64,000 nt of DNA from Thalassospira profundimaris WP0211 (GTDB lineage Bacteria; Pseudomonadota; Alphaproteobacteria; Rhodospirillales; Thalassospiraceae), in assembly GCF_000300275.1 (NCBI RefSeq), contig NZ_AMRN01000003.1, positions 62,001 to 126,000 of the forward strand, written 5' to 3'. Made by a program: the position numbers and the translations under genes. Below, one piece after another: positions 36,737 to 44,722 of the stretch. Each line of letters begins with the position of its first letter. The stretch's first letter is position 1. The notes under the pieces were generated by a model. That model did not search any database. It had not been told where the DNA came from and saw only the letters and a list, made by a program, of their open reading frames with translations.

Positions 36737-37759
36737 TTACGCCGCGTCGTCCTTTTTGACCGGAATGTTCTTTGACATTTCCAGCATGCGTTCAAGCGGC
36801 TTGACCGCTGCGACGCGCAGGTCTTCGGGCATGACGATCTGCGGGCCGTTATTGACCAGGCACAGATACAGCTTTTCAAGCGTATTGAGTTCCATGAACG
36901 GGCAGTTATTGCACGCACATGACCCGTCCGCACCCGGCACCGGAATGAATTCCTTGTGCGGGGCTGCTTTTTCCATCTGGTGGATGATGTGGGGTTCGGT
37001 CGCGATCAGGTATTTCTGATCCGGGCCGTTAATCACATATTCCAGGATCGCACGGGTCGAGCCGATGTGATCGGCATGTTTGAGAATACCGTCATGGCAT
37101 TCCGGGTGGGCTGCGATCTTGGCATCCGGGTTCTGGGTTTTCAGGCGGATCAGTTCACGTTCGGAAAACTGTTCATGCACAATGCACGAGCCGTTCCAAA
37201 GCGTCATGTCGCGACCGGTTTTCTTGGCAAGATAGGAACCAAGGTGGCGGTCAGGCGCCCAAAGGATCGGCTTGTCGAGCGGGATCTGATCAATGATCTC
37301 GGCCGCATTCGACGAGGTCACAATAATATCAGACGCTGCCTTCACCTCGGCCGAGCAGTTGATATAGGTGATCGATACGTGATCCGGGTGCTGTTCGCGG
37401 AATTTGCGGAACGGTTCGGGCTGACACGAATCTTCGAGCGAGCAACCGGCCTTGGAATCCGGCAGCAAAACAGTCTTGTTCGGGCTGAGGATTTTGGCAA
37501 CCTCAGCCATGAAGCGCACGCCACAGAACACGATGACATCTGCATCGGTTTCGGCCGCCTTGCGCGACAGGTCCAGGCTATCGCCAACAAAGTCGGCAAG
37601 GTCCTGAATTTCCCCATCCTGATAGTAATGGGCCAGAATGATCGCGTTCTTTTCCTTTTTCAGGCGCTGAATCTCAGCTTCCAGATCAAGGGTGGGATCA
37701 ATCTGCATTTCCGACATTGCGTCGGCAGATGCCTCGGCAATGGTGATCATTTCATTCAT
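36737..37759 (-). CDS. nadA: quinolinate synthase
   Basis: NadA condenses iminoaspartate with dihydroxyacetone phosphate to form quinolinate using a [4Fe-4S] cluster. The 340-residue protein starts with an Asp/Glu-rich lead (about 20 residues). Family stretches [36 protein letters not shown] and MSVTAP-like [11 protein letters not shown] follow. Cysteines that should bind the cluster lie in [19 protein letters not shown] and CACNNCPFM. Start ATG 37759. It heads nadA-nadC-nudix on the minus strand; no aspartate oxidase (nadB) lies nearby, so iminoaspartate would come from a gene elsewhere or from aspartate dehydrogenase. Confidence 0.96.
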   Translation of the reverse strand: MNEMITIAEASADAMSEMQIDPTLDLEAEIQRLKKEKNAIILAHYYQDGEIQDLADFVGDSLDLSRKAAETDADVIVFCGVRFMAEVAKILSPNKTVLLPDSKAGCSLEDSCQPEPFRKFREQHPDHVSITYINCSAEVKAASDIIVTSSNAAEIIDQIPLDKPILWAPDRHLGSYLAKKTGRDMTLWNGSCIVHEQFSERELIRLKTQNPDAKIAAHPECHDGILKHADHIGSTRAILEYVINGPDQKYLIATEPHIIHQMEKAAPHKEFIPVPGADGSCACNNCPFMELNTLEKLYLCLVNNGPQIVMPEDLRVAAVKPLERMLEMSKNIPVKKDDAA

Positions 37760-38233
37760 GGCGTCGTCTCATCTCGCCTGTTTGCAAGCCGGAGATAAGT
37801 CGCGGGGCCCGGCATTGCAAGTTAATGACAGTTTGAAACCTGAATATCGCCATTGCGACGGGATGGCAAGGAATAGGCGGCATACGTCCGATATTGATTG
37901 GGGCTGACGGCTGCTGAGCCAGAAAATGGAACGGAATTATCTGAATTAATAAATAAATCCGGTGTCTTTGATCGGCGAATTAAATTTCACCATTTTGTTT
38001 GATCGTATAAATAAAAAATAATTACGTTGTAAATTAACCAAAAATATTCATATGCTTGATGCTGCAAATATTTTTTGATTCTCAAATTTCCAATATTTTA
38101 TTGGCCTGGGCACTTTTGTCCGTTGTTAATCCGAAAACTTTGATCTGTCTGTAACCTGAGCCAGTGTCCGACGGCGGGAATGGTCCCGATCGTTTGGCCT
38201 GTCCAACGCGCATTCCGGCGCAAGGAGCCTTTT
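37760..38233. other. 474 bp AT-rich intergenic region
   Basis: From about 37920 to 38100 the sequence is clearly AT-richer than its surroundings, with runs such as AATAAATAAATCC and ATAAAAAATAATTACG and many A/T tracts. No gene, tRNA or clear hairpin was found. It lies between the divergent nadA and the small gene at 38234 and probably holds their promoters; AT-rich curved DNA or an old insertion remnant are alternatives. Confidence 0.45.
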
Positions 38234-38560
38234 TTGACCAATCGTACCACTTCGAGAATTCTGAATTTCACACGTCCGTTCAGCATGCGTGGCCTTGCAG
38301 AAGTCCTTCCGGCCGGATCCTATAAGGTGATTACCGAAGAAACCCAGGATGAAAAGCTGACATACCCGACATGGCAGTGGGTTTCGACTCAGATTCACCT
38401 CAATACGAATTCTGACCGCCCGGATACTTCACGGGTTCTCAGTGTTGAGCCCCGCGATCTTGAAGTCGCATATCTCCGCGATCAGAAAACCATGGATGCC
38501 CGCCCGCAAGTGGCCTTCTCGGCGCGCAAATCAAACAACCGTGCCAAACGCGCGTCCTAG
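38234..38560 (+). CDS. small conserved-looking hypothetical protein with TTG start
   Basis: A 108-residue soluble protein. The start is read as TTG at 38234 because AAGGAG lies 6 nt before it (38222-38227) and the earlier part of the frame looks unlike protein. The sequence contains FTRPFSMRGLAEVLPAGSYK, then VITEETQDEKL and a C-terminal Arg/Lys-rich tail. A pattern such as PAGSYxVxTEEE is one I associate with small alphaproteobacterial proteins of unknown function, but I cannot name a family. It has no membrane segment. It is monocistronic, with a hairpin at 38582-38603. Confidence 0.7.
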   Translation: MTNRTTSRILNFTRPFSMRGLAEVLPAGSYKVITEETQDEKLTYPTWQWVSTQIHLNTNSDRPDTSRVLSVEPRDLEVAYLRDQKTMDARPQVAFSARKSNNRAKRAS

Positions 38561-38581
38561 CGCTGCACGCTGCCGATAGTC

Positions 38582-38603
38582 CTGGTCAGAGCAATCTGAC
38601 CAG
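38582..38603 (+). terminator. perfect hairpin after the 38234 gene
   Basis: CTGGTCAGA (38582-38590) pairs perfectly with TCTGACCAG (38595-38603) around a GCAA loop, 22 bp after the stop. There is no T run, so this is a candidate transcript-end or RNA-stability hairpin. Confidence 0.5.
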
Positions 38604-38745
38604 ACGGCACTTACATCTGAAAATCCCATATATTCCCGTGCAGTAGCCGATCTTCCCGGTGCCACCTTCTGTTTCATGACAGGGTTGCAGAATGGGAAGT
38701 TTGCCTTGAGCCAAGATGCGCCCATAACATCCATAACTGCTGTAA

Positions 38746-38985
38746 ATGAAAGTCTTTGTTATGGATTGGGTTCCGATCGCCTTTGGCACGTTCAAGGTTG
38801 TCGCACTGCTGACCGCGATGTTCTTCGCCATCAAGTGGCATTACGACCAAGGTCAAAAGTACGGAAGACAGGCGGTCCTGCGCGCCAGCGCCAAGATCAC
38901 TGGCGTCTTCGTGCTTGCACTTCTGGTCGTCGGGGGCATCACCCTGGCACTCAGCAACTTCCTTGGTTTGGACCTAAGTTACTGA
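38746..38985 (+). CDS. small membrane protein with two transmembrane segments
   Basis: A 79-residue protein with two hydrophobic segments (WVPIAFGTFKVVALLTAMFFAI, about 8-29, and GVFVLALLVVGGITLALSNF, about 53-72) separated by a charged loop (KWHYDQGQKYGRQAVLRASA). The distribution of positive charge in the loop is what a real membrane protein would show. There is no clear Shine-Dalgarno before ATG 38746; a second ATG at 38761 is possible. It stands alone between the 38234 gene and the convergent glutamine synthetase-family gene. Function unknown. Confidence 0.55.
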   Translation: MKVFVMDWVPIAFGTFKVVALLTAMFFAIKWHYDQGQKYGRQAVLRASAKITGVFVLALLVVGGITLALSNFLGLDLSY

Positions 38986-39016
38986 TCGCTGCGGCACCGC
39001 CCCCGCAGATAGGGGA

Positions 39017-40405
39017 TCAGACGGAAAATCCGTAATACTCCCACTCCGCCGCGGACACCTTCAGCGCCATCTGTTCGTATTCTGCCTGTTTGATTTTGGT
39101 GAATGCGGTGTGGAAGCGTTCGCCGAGCGTGCGTTTGTTGAAATCGGATGCGGCAAACTGATCAATTGCCTCAAGCCAATGACGCGGCAGGTCGTTTGGT
39201 GCCTTTGCCTCGCCGATTTCATCTTCGCAAGGTTTGCCCGGATCAATTTTGCCCTCGATCCCGTCAAGGGCTGCACCCAGTGTTACAGCCGCGACCAGAT
39301 ACGGGTTGGCATCAACTCCGGCAATACGGTGTTCGAAGTGGCGTGTTTTGCCCGGTGTGCCGGGCACGCGCAATGCCACGGTGCGGTTTTCAACACCCCA
39401 GTCATCAGAGGCCGGCGAATACATTGCCGATGCAAAACGCCGCCAGGAATTCATGAATGGGGCGAGCAACAACATGGTTTCGCCAATCGTGCCGCGAATG
39501 CCGCCAATCGCATTGAGCATCAAGGGGCTTAGCGATCCATCCGCCTGATCGGCAAACAGGTTATTGCCGTCTTGGCCTGCAAGCGACAGGTGCAAATGCA
39601 TGCCAGATCCGGCTTCGTTGCCGAACGGCTTGGGCATAAAGACCGCTTCCTTGCCAAAACGCCTTGCCACGGTGCGGATCAGGCGTTTGGCGATAATGAC
39701 GTCATCGGCTGCGCGCATCAGATCGCGATAGCGGATGGTCATTTCATACTGGCCCGGACCATATTCCGAAATCAGGGTTTCCAGCGTCAGGTCGAGGTGC
39801 TTGGCACCTTCATAGACCGCATCAAAAAGCGGTGACATCTCGTCAATTTCGTCGACCGACATGGTGTTACGCAATTTGCTGCGCCGTTTGGTGATGGCAT
39901 AGGATGCCGGGTGATACAGGCCCTGGGCGTCGGGGGTCTGATCGACCAGATAGAATTCAAGTTCGAACGCACCCATCGGATAGAAGCCAAGATTTTCCGC
40001 CCGTTTGACCTGTGCGCCGAAAGCATTGCGCGGATCAACGTCATGCGGCGCGCCGTCTTCTTCATACATGGCAATCAAAAGCTGCCCGCGGCCGGTATGG
40101 GGCAGATAGCCAAGCGTGCCCGGTACCGGCCAGCACCGGCAATCGCCGCCGCCGCCAGTCTGGACAAGGCCGCAATCATCAACATCTTCGCCACTGACAT
40201 CCTGCCCGAACAAGGAGCTCGGCAAGCCGCGACCGGATTTATAGATGCCCTCAAGTTCGTGACGGCGGATCGTCTTGCCCCGGCCAATGCCGTGAAAGTC
40301 GGTCAGGATGATGTCGATGGCCTCGACATCGGGATATTTGGTCAGAAAGTCCTGTGCTTCGGACAATTGACTTCCACTGGGCGATGGGGCGTTTGCGGTG
40401 GCCAC
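39017..40405 (-). CDS. glutamine synthetase-family protein (PuuA/gamma-glutamylpolyamine synthetase-like)
   Basis: The 462-residue protein has the glutamine synthetase fold: beta-grasp N-terminus with IDIILTDFHGIGRGKTI, catalytic domain GAFELEFYLVD, MPKPFGNEAGSGMHLHLSL (the ATP and metal site) and SGDD-like NRTVALRVPGTPGKTRHFEHRIAG. It is shorter in the beta-grasp than GlnA and resembles PuuA and related gamma-glutamylamine ligases, which join glutamate to a polyamine, ethanolamine or other amine. The substrate is unknown as no puu genes are adjacent. The start is GTG 40405 with AGGA at 9 nt. It is followed by nothing on the same strand for some distance and preceded by a methyltransferase and GST, possibly in one transcript. 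Confidence 0.85.
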   Translation of the reverse strand: MATANAPSPSGSQLSEAQDFLTKYPDVEAIDIILTDFHGIGRGKTIRRHELEGIYKSGRGLPSSLFGQDVSGEDVDDCGLVQTGGGGDCRCWPVPGTLGYLPHTGRGQLLIAMYEEDGAPHDVDPRNAFGAQVKRAENLGFYPMGAFELEFYLVDQTPDAQGLYHPASYAITKRRSKLRNTMSVDEIDEMSPLFDAVYEGAKHLDLTLETLISEYGPGQYEMTIRYRDLMRAADDVIIAKRLIRTVARRFGKEAVFMPKPFGNEAGSGMHLHLSLAGQDGNNLFADQADGSLSPLMLNAIGGIRGTIGETMLLLAPFMNSWRRFASAMYSPASDDWGVENRTVALRVPGTPGKTRHFEHRIAGVDANPYLVAAVTLGAALDGIEGKIDPGKPCEDEIGEAKAPNDLPRHWLEAIDQFAASDFNKRTLGERFHTAFTKIKQAEYEQMALKVSAAEWEYYGFSV

Positions 40406-40474
40406 GGCACGATTTCCTAAGATGCTGACGGGGGCGATGCGGGTGCAGAACCAATTCCAAAACTGGGCGCGATA

Positions 40475-40966
40475 TTAGCCCTGATAACGACGGAAGAAAT
40501 AGCGATCTTTTGGAACGCCTTCGGGCAGCGGTTCGGCGATCGTGCCCGGCACATCGATTTTCTGGTCCGATGCCACAATTGCACCCTTGATCAATGCCGG
40601 GGGCAGGGTTGATCCGATAAAGGCCGCGATCTTGGCATTAAGCGCCTCGTCCCCAGTGCCGACGTCGGAGTGAACCAGTGCGACCTTGCCTTTGAACCGC
40701 TCCACCGCCGTCGGCAGGGTTTCAAAGATATCGCCAAGGAACAAATGGTCATCATCGGGGATGCATTTCGGGTGGGCGGCGATTTGCCGGTCAAAGACGA
40801 AAATCTCGCGGTCCGGCATGATTTCGCGCAGGTGATCAAACGTGCGCCCGTTTCCAAGCCCGACTTCAAGCACGATGCCGTCCTGATCCTTGATCATTTC
40901 TGCTGCCGCATTCAGGCAATCGCGTTGGGCTTGAAGGCGGCGGATAACGCTGTTCAGACGGGACAT
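40475..40966 (-). CDS. class I SAM-dependent methyltransferase
   Basis: A 163-residue protein with the SAM-binding glycine motif VLEVGLGNGRTFDHLRE (about residues 32-48) and an acidic post-loop residue in IFVFDRQIAAHP, as in small class I methyltransferases. The central region (FKGKVALVHSDVGTGDEALN) resembles the motif IV region. Substrate unknown. ATG 40966 is used; there is no clear Shine-Dalgarno. It follows the GST gene on the same strand (97 bp gap containing a strong hairpin) and precedes the glutamine synthetase-like gene by 69 bp, so co-transcription with the latter is possible. Confidence 0.8.
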   Translation of the reverse strand: MSRLNSVIRRLQAQRDCLNAAAEMIKDQDGIVLEVGLGNGRTFDHLREIMPDREIFVFDRQIAAHPKCIPDDDHLFLGDIFETLPTAVERFKGKVALVHSDVGTGDEALNAKIAAFIGSTLPPALIKGAIVASDQKIDVPGTIAEPLPEGVPKDRYFFRRYQG

Positions 40967-41021
40967 TGTGCAAAAGGCTCCGGGTTGTTTTTCAGTGGCT
41001 AAGCACTTGATTTAAAAGCTT

Positions 41022-41057
41022 TGCCCTTTGGCGAAATCAGCATTGCGCCAAAGGGCA
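41022..41057 (-). terminator. hairpin after the GST gene
   Basis: TGCCCTTTGGCG (41022-41033) pairs perfectly with CGCCAAAGGGCA (41046-41057) around a 12 nt loop. It lies directly after the GST stop and before the methyltransferase gene; the minus strand afterwards reads AAGCTTTTAAAT. Probably ends the GST transcript, at least in part. Confidence 0.65.
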
Positions 41058-41063
41058 TCAGTC

Positions 41064-41669
41064 TCAGGCGACAAACTTGGTGGCCTCAAAGGCCGGAACG
41101 CGCGCATCAAAGGTTTCAAGCCATGTGACCAGTGCCGGATAGCTTTCGCGCCATTTGCCCTCAAAACGCAGATCAAGATAGCCCAGCGCACAGGCAATCG
41201 CGACATGGCCAATTGTCAGGTCACCTTCCAGTGACGGGGCATTGGCGCTCAGATGATCAAGGGACCGTTTGACCTTGTCCGCCTGATAGGAGAGCCAATC
41301 GCCATGGCGTTTTTCTTCCGGGCGCATGCGGCTTTCATAGACCTGCAAGATGGATGCATCGACAATGCCATCGCCCAGTGCCTGAAGGGTAAGGGCTTCC
41401 CACCGTGCGTCGCTTTCGGTGGGATGCAGGCTGGTGCCATCGACCTGCGCATCAAGATATTCGCAGATCACGCGGCTATCAAAAATCTTGCGTCCGTCCT
41501 CAAGGATCAGGATCGGAATTTTACCCAGCGGGTTTTGCTGGCGCAGGGTATCTGCCGGGTCGTTGGTGTTGGAATCTTCAACCGTCAGCTGGTCATAAAT
41601 GCCAAGCATCTTGGCAACGATTTTGACTTTCCGGCCAAACGGCGACGGGCCACTCGAACGCAATATCAT
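41064..41669 (-). CDS. glutathione S-transferase family protein
   Basis: The 201-residue protein has an N-terminal thioredoxin-like domain: MILRSSGPSPFGRKVKIVAK, with the Ser/Ser-Pro pocket typical of bacterial GSTs, NPLGKIPILILEDGRKIFDS and the helical C-terminal domain (DLRFEGKWRESYPALVTWLE). It may conjugate glutathione to electrophiles or act as a non-catalytic stress protein; the substrate is unknown. GGAGG lies at a good distance from ATG 41669, indicating strong translation. It is first in a possible run with the methyltransferase and glutamine synthetase-like gene, though a hairpin follows it. Confidence 0.88.
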   Translation of the reverse strand: MILRSSGPSPFGRKVKIVAKMLGIYDQLTVEDSNTNDPADTLRQQNPLGKIPILILEDGRKIFDSRVICEYLDAQVDGTSLHPTESDARWEALTLQALGDGIVDASILQVYESRMRPEEKRHGDWLSYQADKVKRSLDHLSANAPSLEGDLTIGHVAIACALGYLDLRFEGKWRESYPALVTWLETFDARVPAFEATKFVA

Positions 41670-41755
41670 GGTTTTCCTCCGGGCATATCAGGTGTTTGCC
41701 CGCAGTCTAATGGCGAAAGGTGATCGCTAGGAACCGAAATTTTGCGAAAAGATTT

Positions 41756-42061
41756 TCAAGACCCGGCGCGGTTACTGGCAGAACCCGGCTCAGCCCTATC
41801 TTGTTGACCCTCGTCACCCAGTCCGGCCAGATGCAATTCGCGGGCAAGCCGCACGGCAGGTCGACCGGCAAAGAACACCGATCCGATGATAAACAGCCAC
41901 GTCCCGGCCTTGACCGTTGCATCATCAAGAAACAACACGCTGCCAACGATAAACAGGACGGCCGCCAAAAGGTCGATGACCGAATAGGCTATCTCATAGG
42001 CACTGTAAATCTGGCGGTGGCGATGGCTGGCGTCAAAGCGGCGGGATCGAAATAGCTTCAT
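41756..42061 (-). CDS. YrhK-like small membrane protein
   Basis: The 101-residue protein has two closely spaced hydrophobic helices (AYSVIDLLAAVLFIVGSVLF, about 25-44, and AGTWLFIIGSVFFAG, about 52-66) with an N-terminal basic part and a hydrophilic tail. YEIAYSVIDLLAAVLF matches the YrhK domain found in small bacterial membrane proteins of unknown role. ATG 42061 is used; the frame is open to 42115 but only in poor sequence. No operon partner; xerC lies 86 bp upstream on the same strand. Confidence 0.7.
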   Translation of the reverse strand: MKLFRSRRFDASHRHRQIYSAYEIAYSVIDLLAAVLFIVGSVLFLDDATVKAGTWLFIIGSVFFAGRPAVRLARELHLAGLGDEGQQDRAEPGSASNRAGS

Positions 42062-42147
42062 CACTGGATCTCTTTCGCGGAGCTGTGTCTTGGCATCCAA
42101 CGCCTGAGCGCGCAAAACGGTTCCGATGTGTGTTCTAGCAGTGGGGT

Positions 42148-43098
42148 CTAGCGGCGGGCGCGCGGATGGGTGCCGTTATAAACCGCCATCAATTGTTCGG
42201 TATCCACGGCCGTATAGCGCTGGGTCGTTGAAAGCGATGCGTGGCCGAGCAAATCCTGAATGGTGCGTAAATCACCACCGCCGGCCAAAAGGTGGGTCGC
42301 AAAGGAATGGCGCAGCGCATGCGGGGTGGCGGTATCGGGCAGGTTCAAAAGTTCGCGGACCTTGCGCATTTCACGCTGGGCGACTTGCGCCACAAGCCGA
42401 TTGCCGCGTGCGCCCAGAAACAGGGGATCATCGCCATTGGGCGCAAACGGGCAGGTGCGGACATAATCCTCGATGGTGTCGCGTACGATGGGCAAAACCG
42501 GGACAAGGCGCTGCTTGTTGCCTTTACCGGTGATCACCATCGAATCCCCGGTCGGGCGTTGATTGGCATTCAGATCAAGTGCCTCGGAAATACGCAGGCC
42601 GCAGCCATACAGCAGGGTGAAAAGGGCGAGGTTACGTTTGCCAAGCCACGGCTCATCCTGCCAGGCATCGGCATTTTCGAGCACTGCCATGGCGTCATCT
42701 GGCGCCAGCGGTTTGGGCGTTGATTGCGGCAGGCGAGGATTGCGGATGGATTGCACCGCGGCGTTTTGACCGCGCCCGGATCGTTCAAGAAATCGGTAAA
42801 AATTGCGAAGTGAGGATAGCGCACGCGCGGTCGACGTCTTGGCCATGCCATCCATGCTGCGGCGTGCCAGCCAGCTTCGAAAATCGCGCGGATTCAGGCG
42901 CAGAAGATCCTTAAGTGTCGGTGTTTCGCCAAGGTGATCCTTGATGAAACCCAGAAAGGCATAAAGATCGGCCAGATAGTTGTCGGTCGTGTGATTGGAC
43001 GCGCGACGCTCATTGGCAAGCCAGCCACGCCAGTCGGCAATGGCGTCGCGCACATCCTGTGGCAGGGTGATGGCGGTCAGACCGTTTGGGTCAGCCAT
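42148..43098 (-). CDS. xerC: tyrosine recombinase XerC
   Basis: XerC acts with XerD at dif to resolve chromosome dimers at division. The 316-residue protein has the N-terminal SAM-like core-binding domain (ANERRASNHTTDNYLADLYA) and a catalytic domain with the Arg/His/His/Arg/Tyr set: GCGLRISEAL, HALRHSFATHLL, LGHASLSTTQRYTAVD with the nucleophile Tyr in the last. The length and motifs are typical of XerC. It overlaps the DUF484 gene by 22 nt, a conserved arrangement in which DUF484 precedes xerC. Start ATG 43098. Confidence 0.94.
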   Translation of the reverse strand: MADPNGLTAITLPQDVRDAIADWRGWLANERRASNHTTDNYLADLYAFLGFIKDHLGETPTLKDLLRLNPRDFRSWLARRSMDGMAKTSTARALSSLRNFYRFLERSGRGQNAAVQSIRNPRLPQSTPKPLAPDDAMAVLENADAWQDEPWLGKRNLALFTLLYGCGLRISEALDLNANQRPTGDSMVITGKGNKQRLVPVLPIVRDTIEDYVRTCPFAPNGDDPLFLGARGNRLVAQVAQREMRKVRELLNLPDTATPHALRHSFATHLLAGGGDLRTIQDLLGHASLSTTQRYTAVDTEQLMAVYNGTHPRARR

Positions 43099-43766
43099 CG
43101 ACGCACACCAAACTCGATAACGGATGCCAGGAACATGATCAGATCATTGGCCTGTGCCGGGCTGAAATAATCCGGTTCCTTGACGCCAAAGGCAACAAGC
43201 CCGACCGGATCGCCATAAAATGGTGCCAGGCGCACAATCGCGGCAGACCGGATTTCAGATGCCTTCGGGCCAAAGATCGCCTCGTCACCGGCATCATCGG
43301 GTAACAGCCAGACATCGTGCTCGTCCCCCAGAACCTGATCAACAGCCCCTACAACAAGACGCCGGACCCGGCCATCACAGCTTGGTACCGGTGCCTCTTT
43401 GCATTCTTCAAAGCACAGCGCAATCGCATCAAGATCAAGAAGCTCTGGTACAAGGTCCTGAAGTGCCTCGACAAAGGTTTCAAATCCGCGCGCATTCAAA
43501 AGGGCCAGAACCGCACGGTGAATGCGGCTTTGGGTTTCGAGGTTGGATTTGGAAATATTGATCAGTTCGCTGGTGGCACCGCGCAGCTTTTCACGTTCAT
43601 CGCGCAGGCGCGCAACGACATATTGCTGCATGTCGGCAACGCCATTGCCCAGTTCACGCATCGGCAAATCAAGACTTTCAAGCAAGTCCGGGCGCGTAGT
43701 GAAGAATTCAGGATGTTCGGCAAGGTAGTCCGCCACATCGTCGGCGCGCAAAGCTGTCTTTTCCAT
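43077..43766 (-). CDS. DUF484 family protein
   Basis: The 229-residue soluble protein is of the DUF484 family, a GAF-like fold, with DDVADYLAEHPEFFTTRPDLLESL at the N-terminus, ATSELINISKSNLETQS and a C-terminal FYGDPVGLVAFGVKEPDYFSP. It lies immediately upstream of xerC and overlaps it by 22 nt, the same arrangement as in E. coli and other proteobacteria, so the two are probably translationally coupled. The molecular role is unknown; small-molecule sensing is a possibility suggested by the GAF-like fold. Confidence 0.9.
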   Translation of the reverse strand: MEKTALRADDVADYLAEHPEFFTTRPDLLESLDLPMRELGNGVADMQQYVVARLRDEREKLRGATSELINISKSNLETQSRIHRAVLALLNARGFETFVEALQDLVPELLDLDAIALCFEECKEAPVPSCDGRVRRLVVGAVDQVLGDEHDVWLLPDDAGDEAIFGPKASEIRSAAIVRLAPFYGDPVGLVAFGVKEPDYFSPAQANDLIMFLASVIEFGVRRWLTQTV

Positions 43767-43796
43767 CGGTTCCGGCTTGAAAAGTGAGAAACAAAA

Positions 43797-43865
43797 AACC
43801 CGGCTGCCACAATGCGGGCTGCCGGGTTAAATGCATGTTAAAAACCGCGCGCGATGCGGGTTTTT
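43797..43865. terminator. pair of hairpins between fsa and DUF484 genes
   Basis: AACCCGGC (43797-43804) pairs with GCCGGGTT (43821-43828), and on the minus strand is followed by a T run (plus-strand ACAAAAAA). A second hairpin, AAAAACC (43840-43846) with GGTTTTT (43859-43865), lies nearer the fsa stop. Together they should end the minus-strand fsa transcript before DUF484. Confidence 0.75.
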
Positions 43866-43894
43866 ATATGTCTGTCGCGATCAGCGATCCAAAA

Positions 43895-44551
43895 TTACAG
43901 GATCGACTGGCCGGTTTTTTCCCAATCGGCGAGGAAGGCTTCAAGGCCTTTGTCGGTCAGCGGGTGTTTGGTCAGCTGGCCCAGAACCTGCGGCGGGATG
44001 GTGACAACGTCAGCACCGAGACGGGCCGAGTCGACAACGTGCTGCGGGCCACGTGCCGAAGCAACAAGCACTTCGGTGGTCCAGTTCGGGTAGTTGCCAT
44101 AAACATCAACGATGTCAGCAATCAGCTGCATACCATCCGAGGAAATGTCATCCAGACGGCCAACGAACGGCGAAACATAGGTCGCACCTGCTTTGGCCGC
44201 CAGAATGGCCTGACCAACCGAGAAGCAAAGGGTTACGTTGGTCTGAATACCTTCGTCGGTGAAGGTACGGCAAGCCTTGAGGCCATCAGCGGTCAGCGGC
44301 AGCTTGACGACGACATTGTCGGCGATTTTGGCAAGCTTGCGGCCTTCGGCAACCATGGTTTCGTAGTCGGTCGCAGCAACTTCTGCGCTGACAGGACCGT
44401 CAACAACTTCACAAATTTCCTTGATCAGTTCGAGAAACGGTCGGCCAGACTTTGCTACCAGCGAGGGGTTGGTGGTGACACCGTCCACGAGGCCGGACAT
44501 GGCCAGTTCGCGGATTGCGTCGATGTCAGCGGTATCGATGAAAAACTTCAT
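43895..44551 (-). CDS. fsa: fructose-6-phosphate aldolase/transaldolase (small type)
   Basis: The 218-residue enzyme belongs to the short transaldolase family (TalC/FsaA-like) that cleaves or transfers dihydroxyacetone units of sugar phosphates, in the pentose phosphate pathway. Family stretches [31 protein letters not shown] and [19 protein letters not shown] are present; the last contains the Schiff-base Lys. Length is typical. Function as transaldolase or true F6P aldolase cannot be told apart from sequence. It is divergent from priA and often found beside it in alphaproteobacteria. Confidence 0.93.
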   Translation of the reverse strand: MKFFIDTADIDAIRELAMSGLVDGVTTNPSLVAKSGRPFLELIKEICEVVDGPVSAEVAATDYETMVAEGRKLAKIADNVVVKLPLTADGLKACRTFTDEGIQTNVTLCFSVGQAILAAKAGATYVSPFVGRLDDISSDGMQLIADIVDVYGNYPNWTTEVLVASARGPQHVVDSARLGADVVTIPPQVLGQLTKHPLTDKGLEAFLADWEKTGQSIL

Positions 44552-44722
44552 TGGAATTCCTGTTTAGGACCTGTTGTTCAATGATGCGGTTAGCTGCTAG
44601 GTTCTGGATCATCTGATGACGGAACCAGATCCTTGCTGTGGGACCGTTTGTTTCTGTGCCCATATGTCTGGCGTTCCTGAAACGGCTCGGTCTGATGGGC
44701 AACCTCACGGGGTTTATAATAT

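Noticed and set aside
44615-44622. TGATCC on the minus strand near 44617 as a sigma-E site for fsa
   Set aside because: The sequence 18 nt downstream reads GCATCA, not a TA-starting -10.
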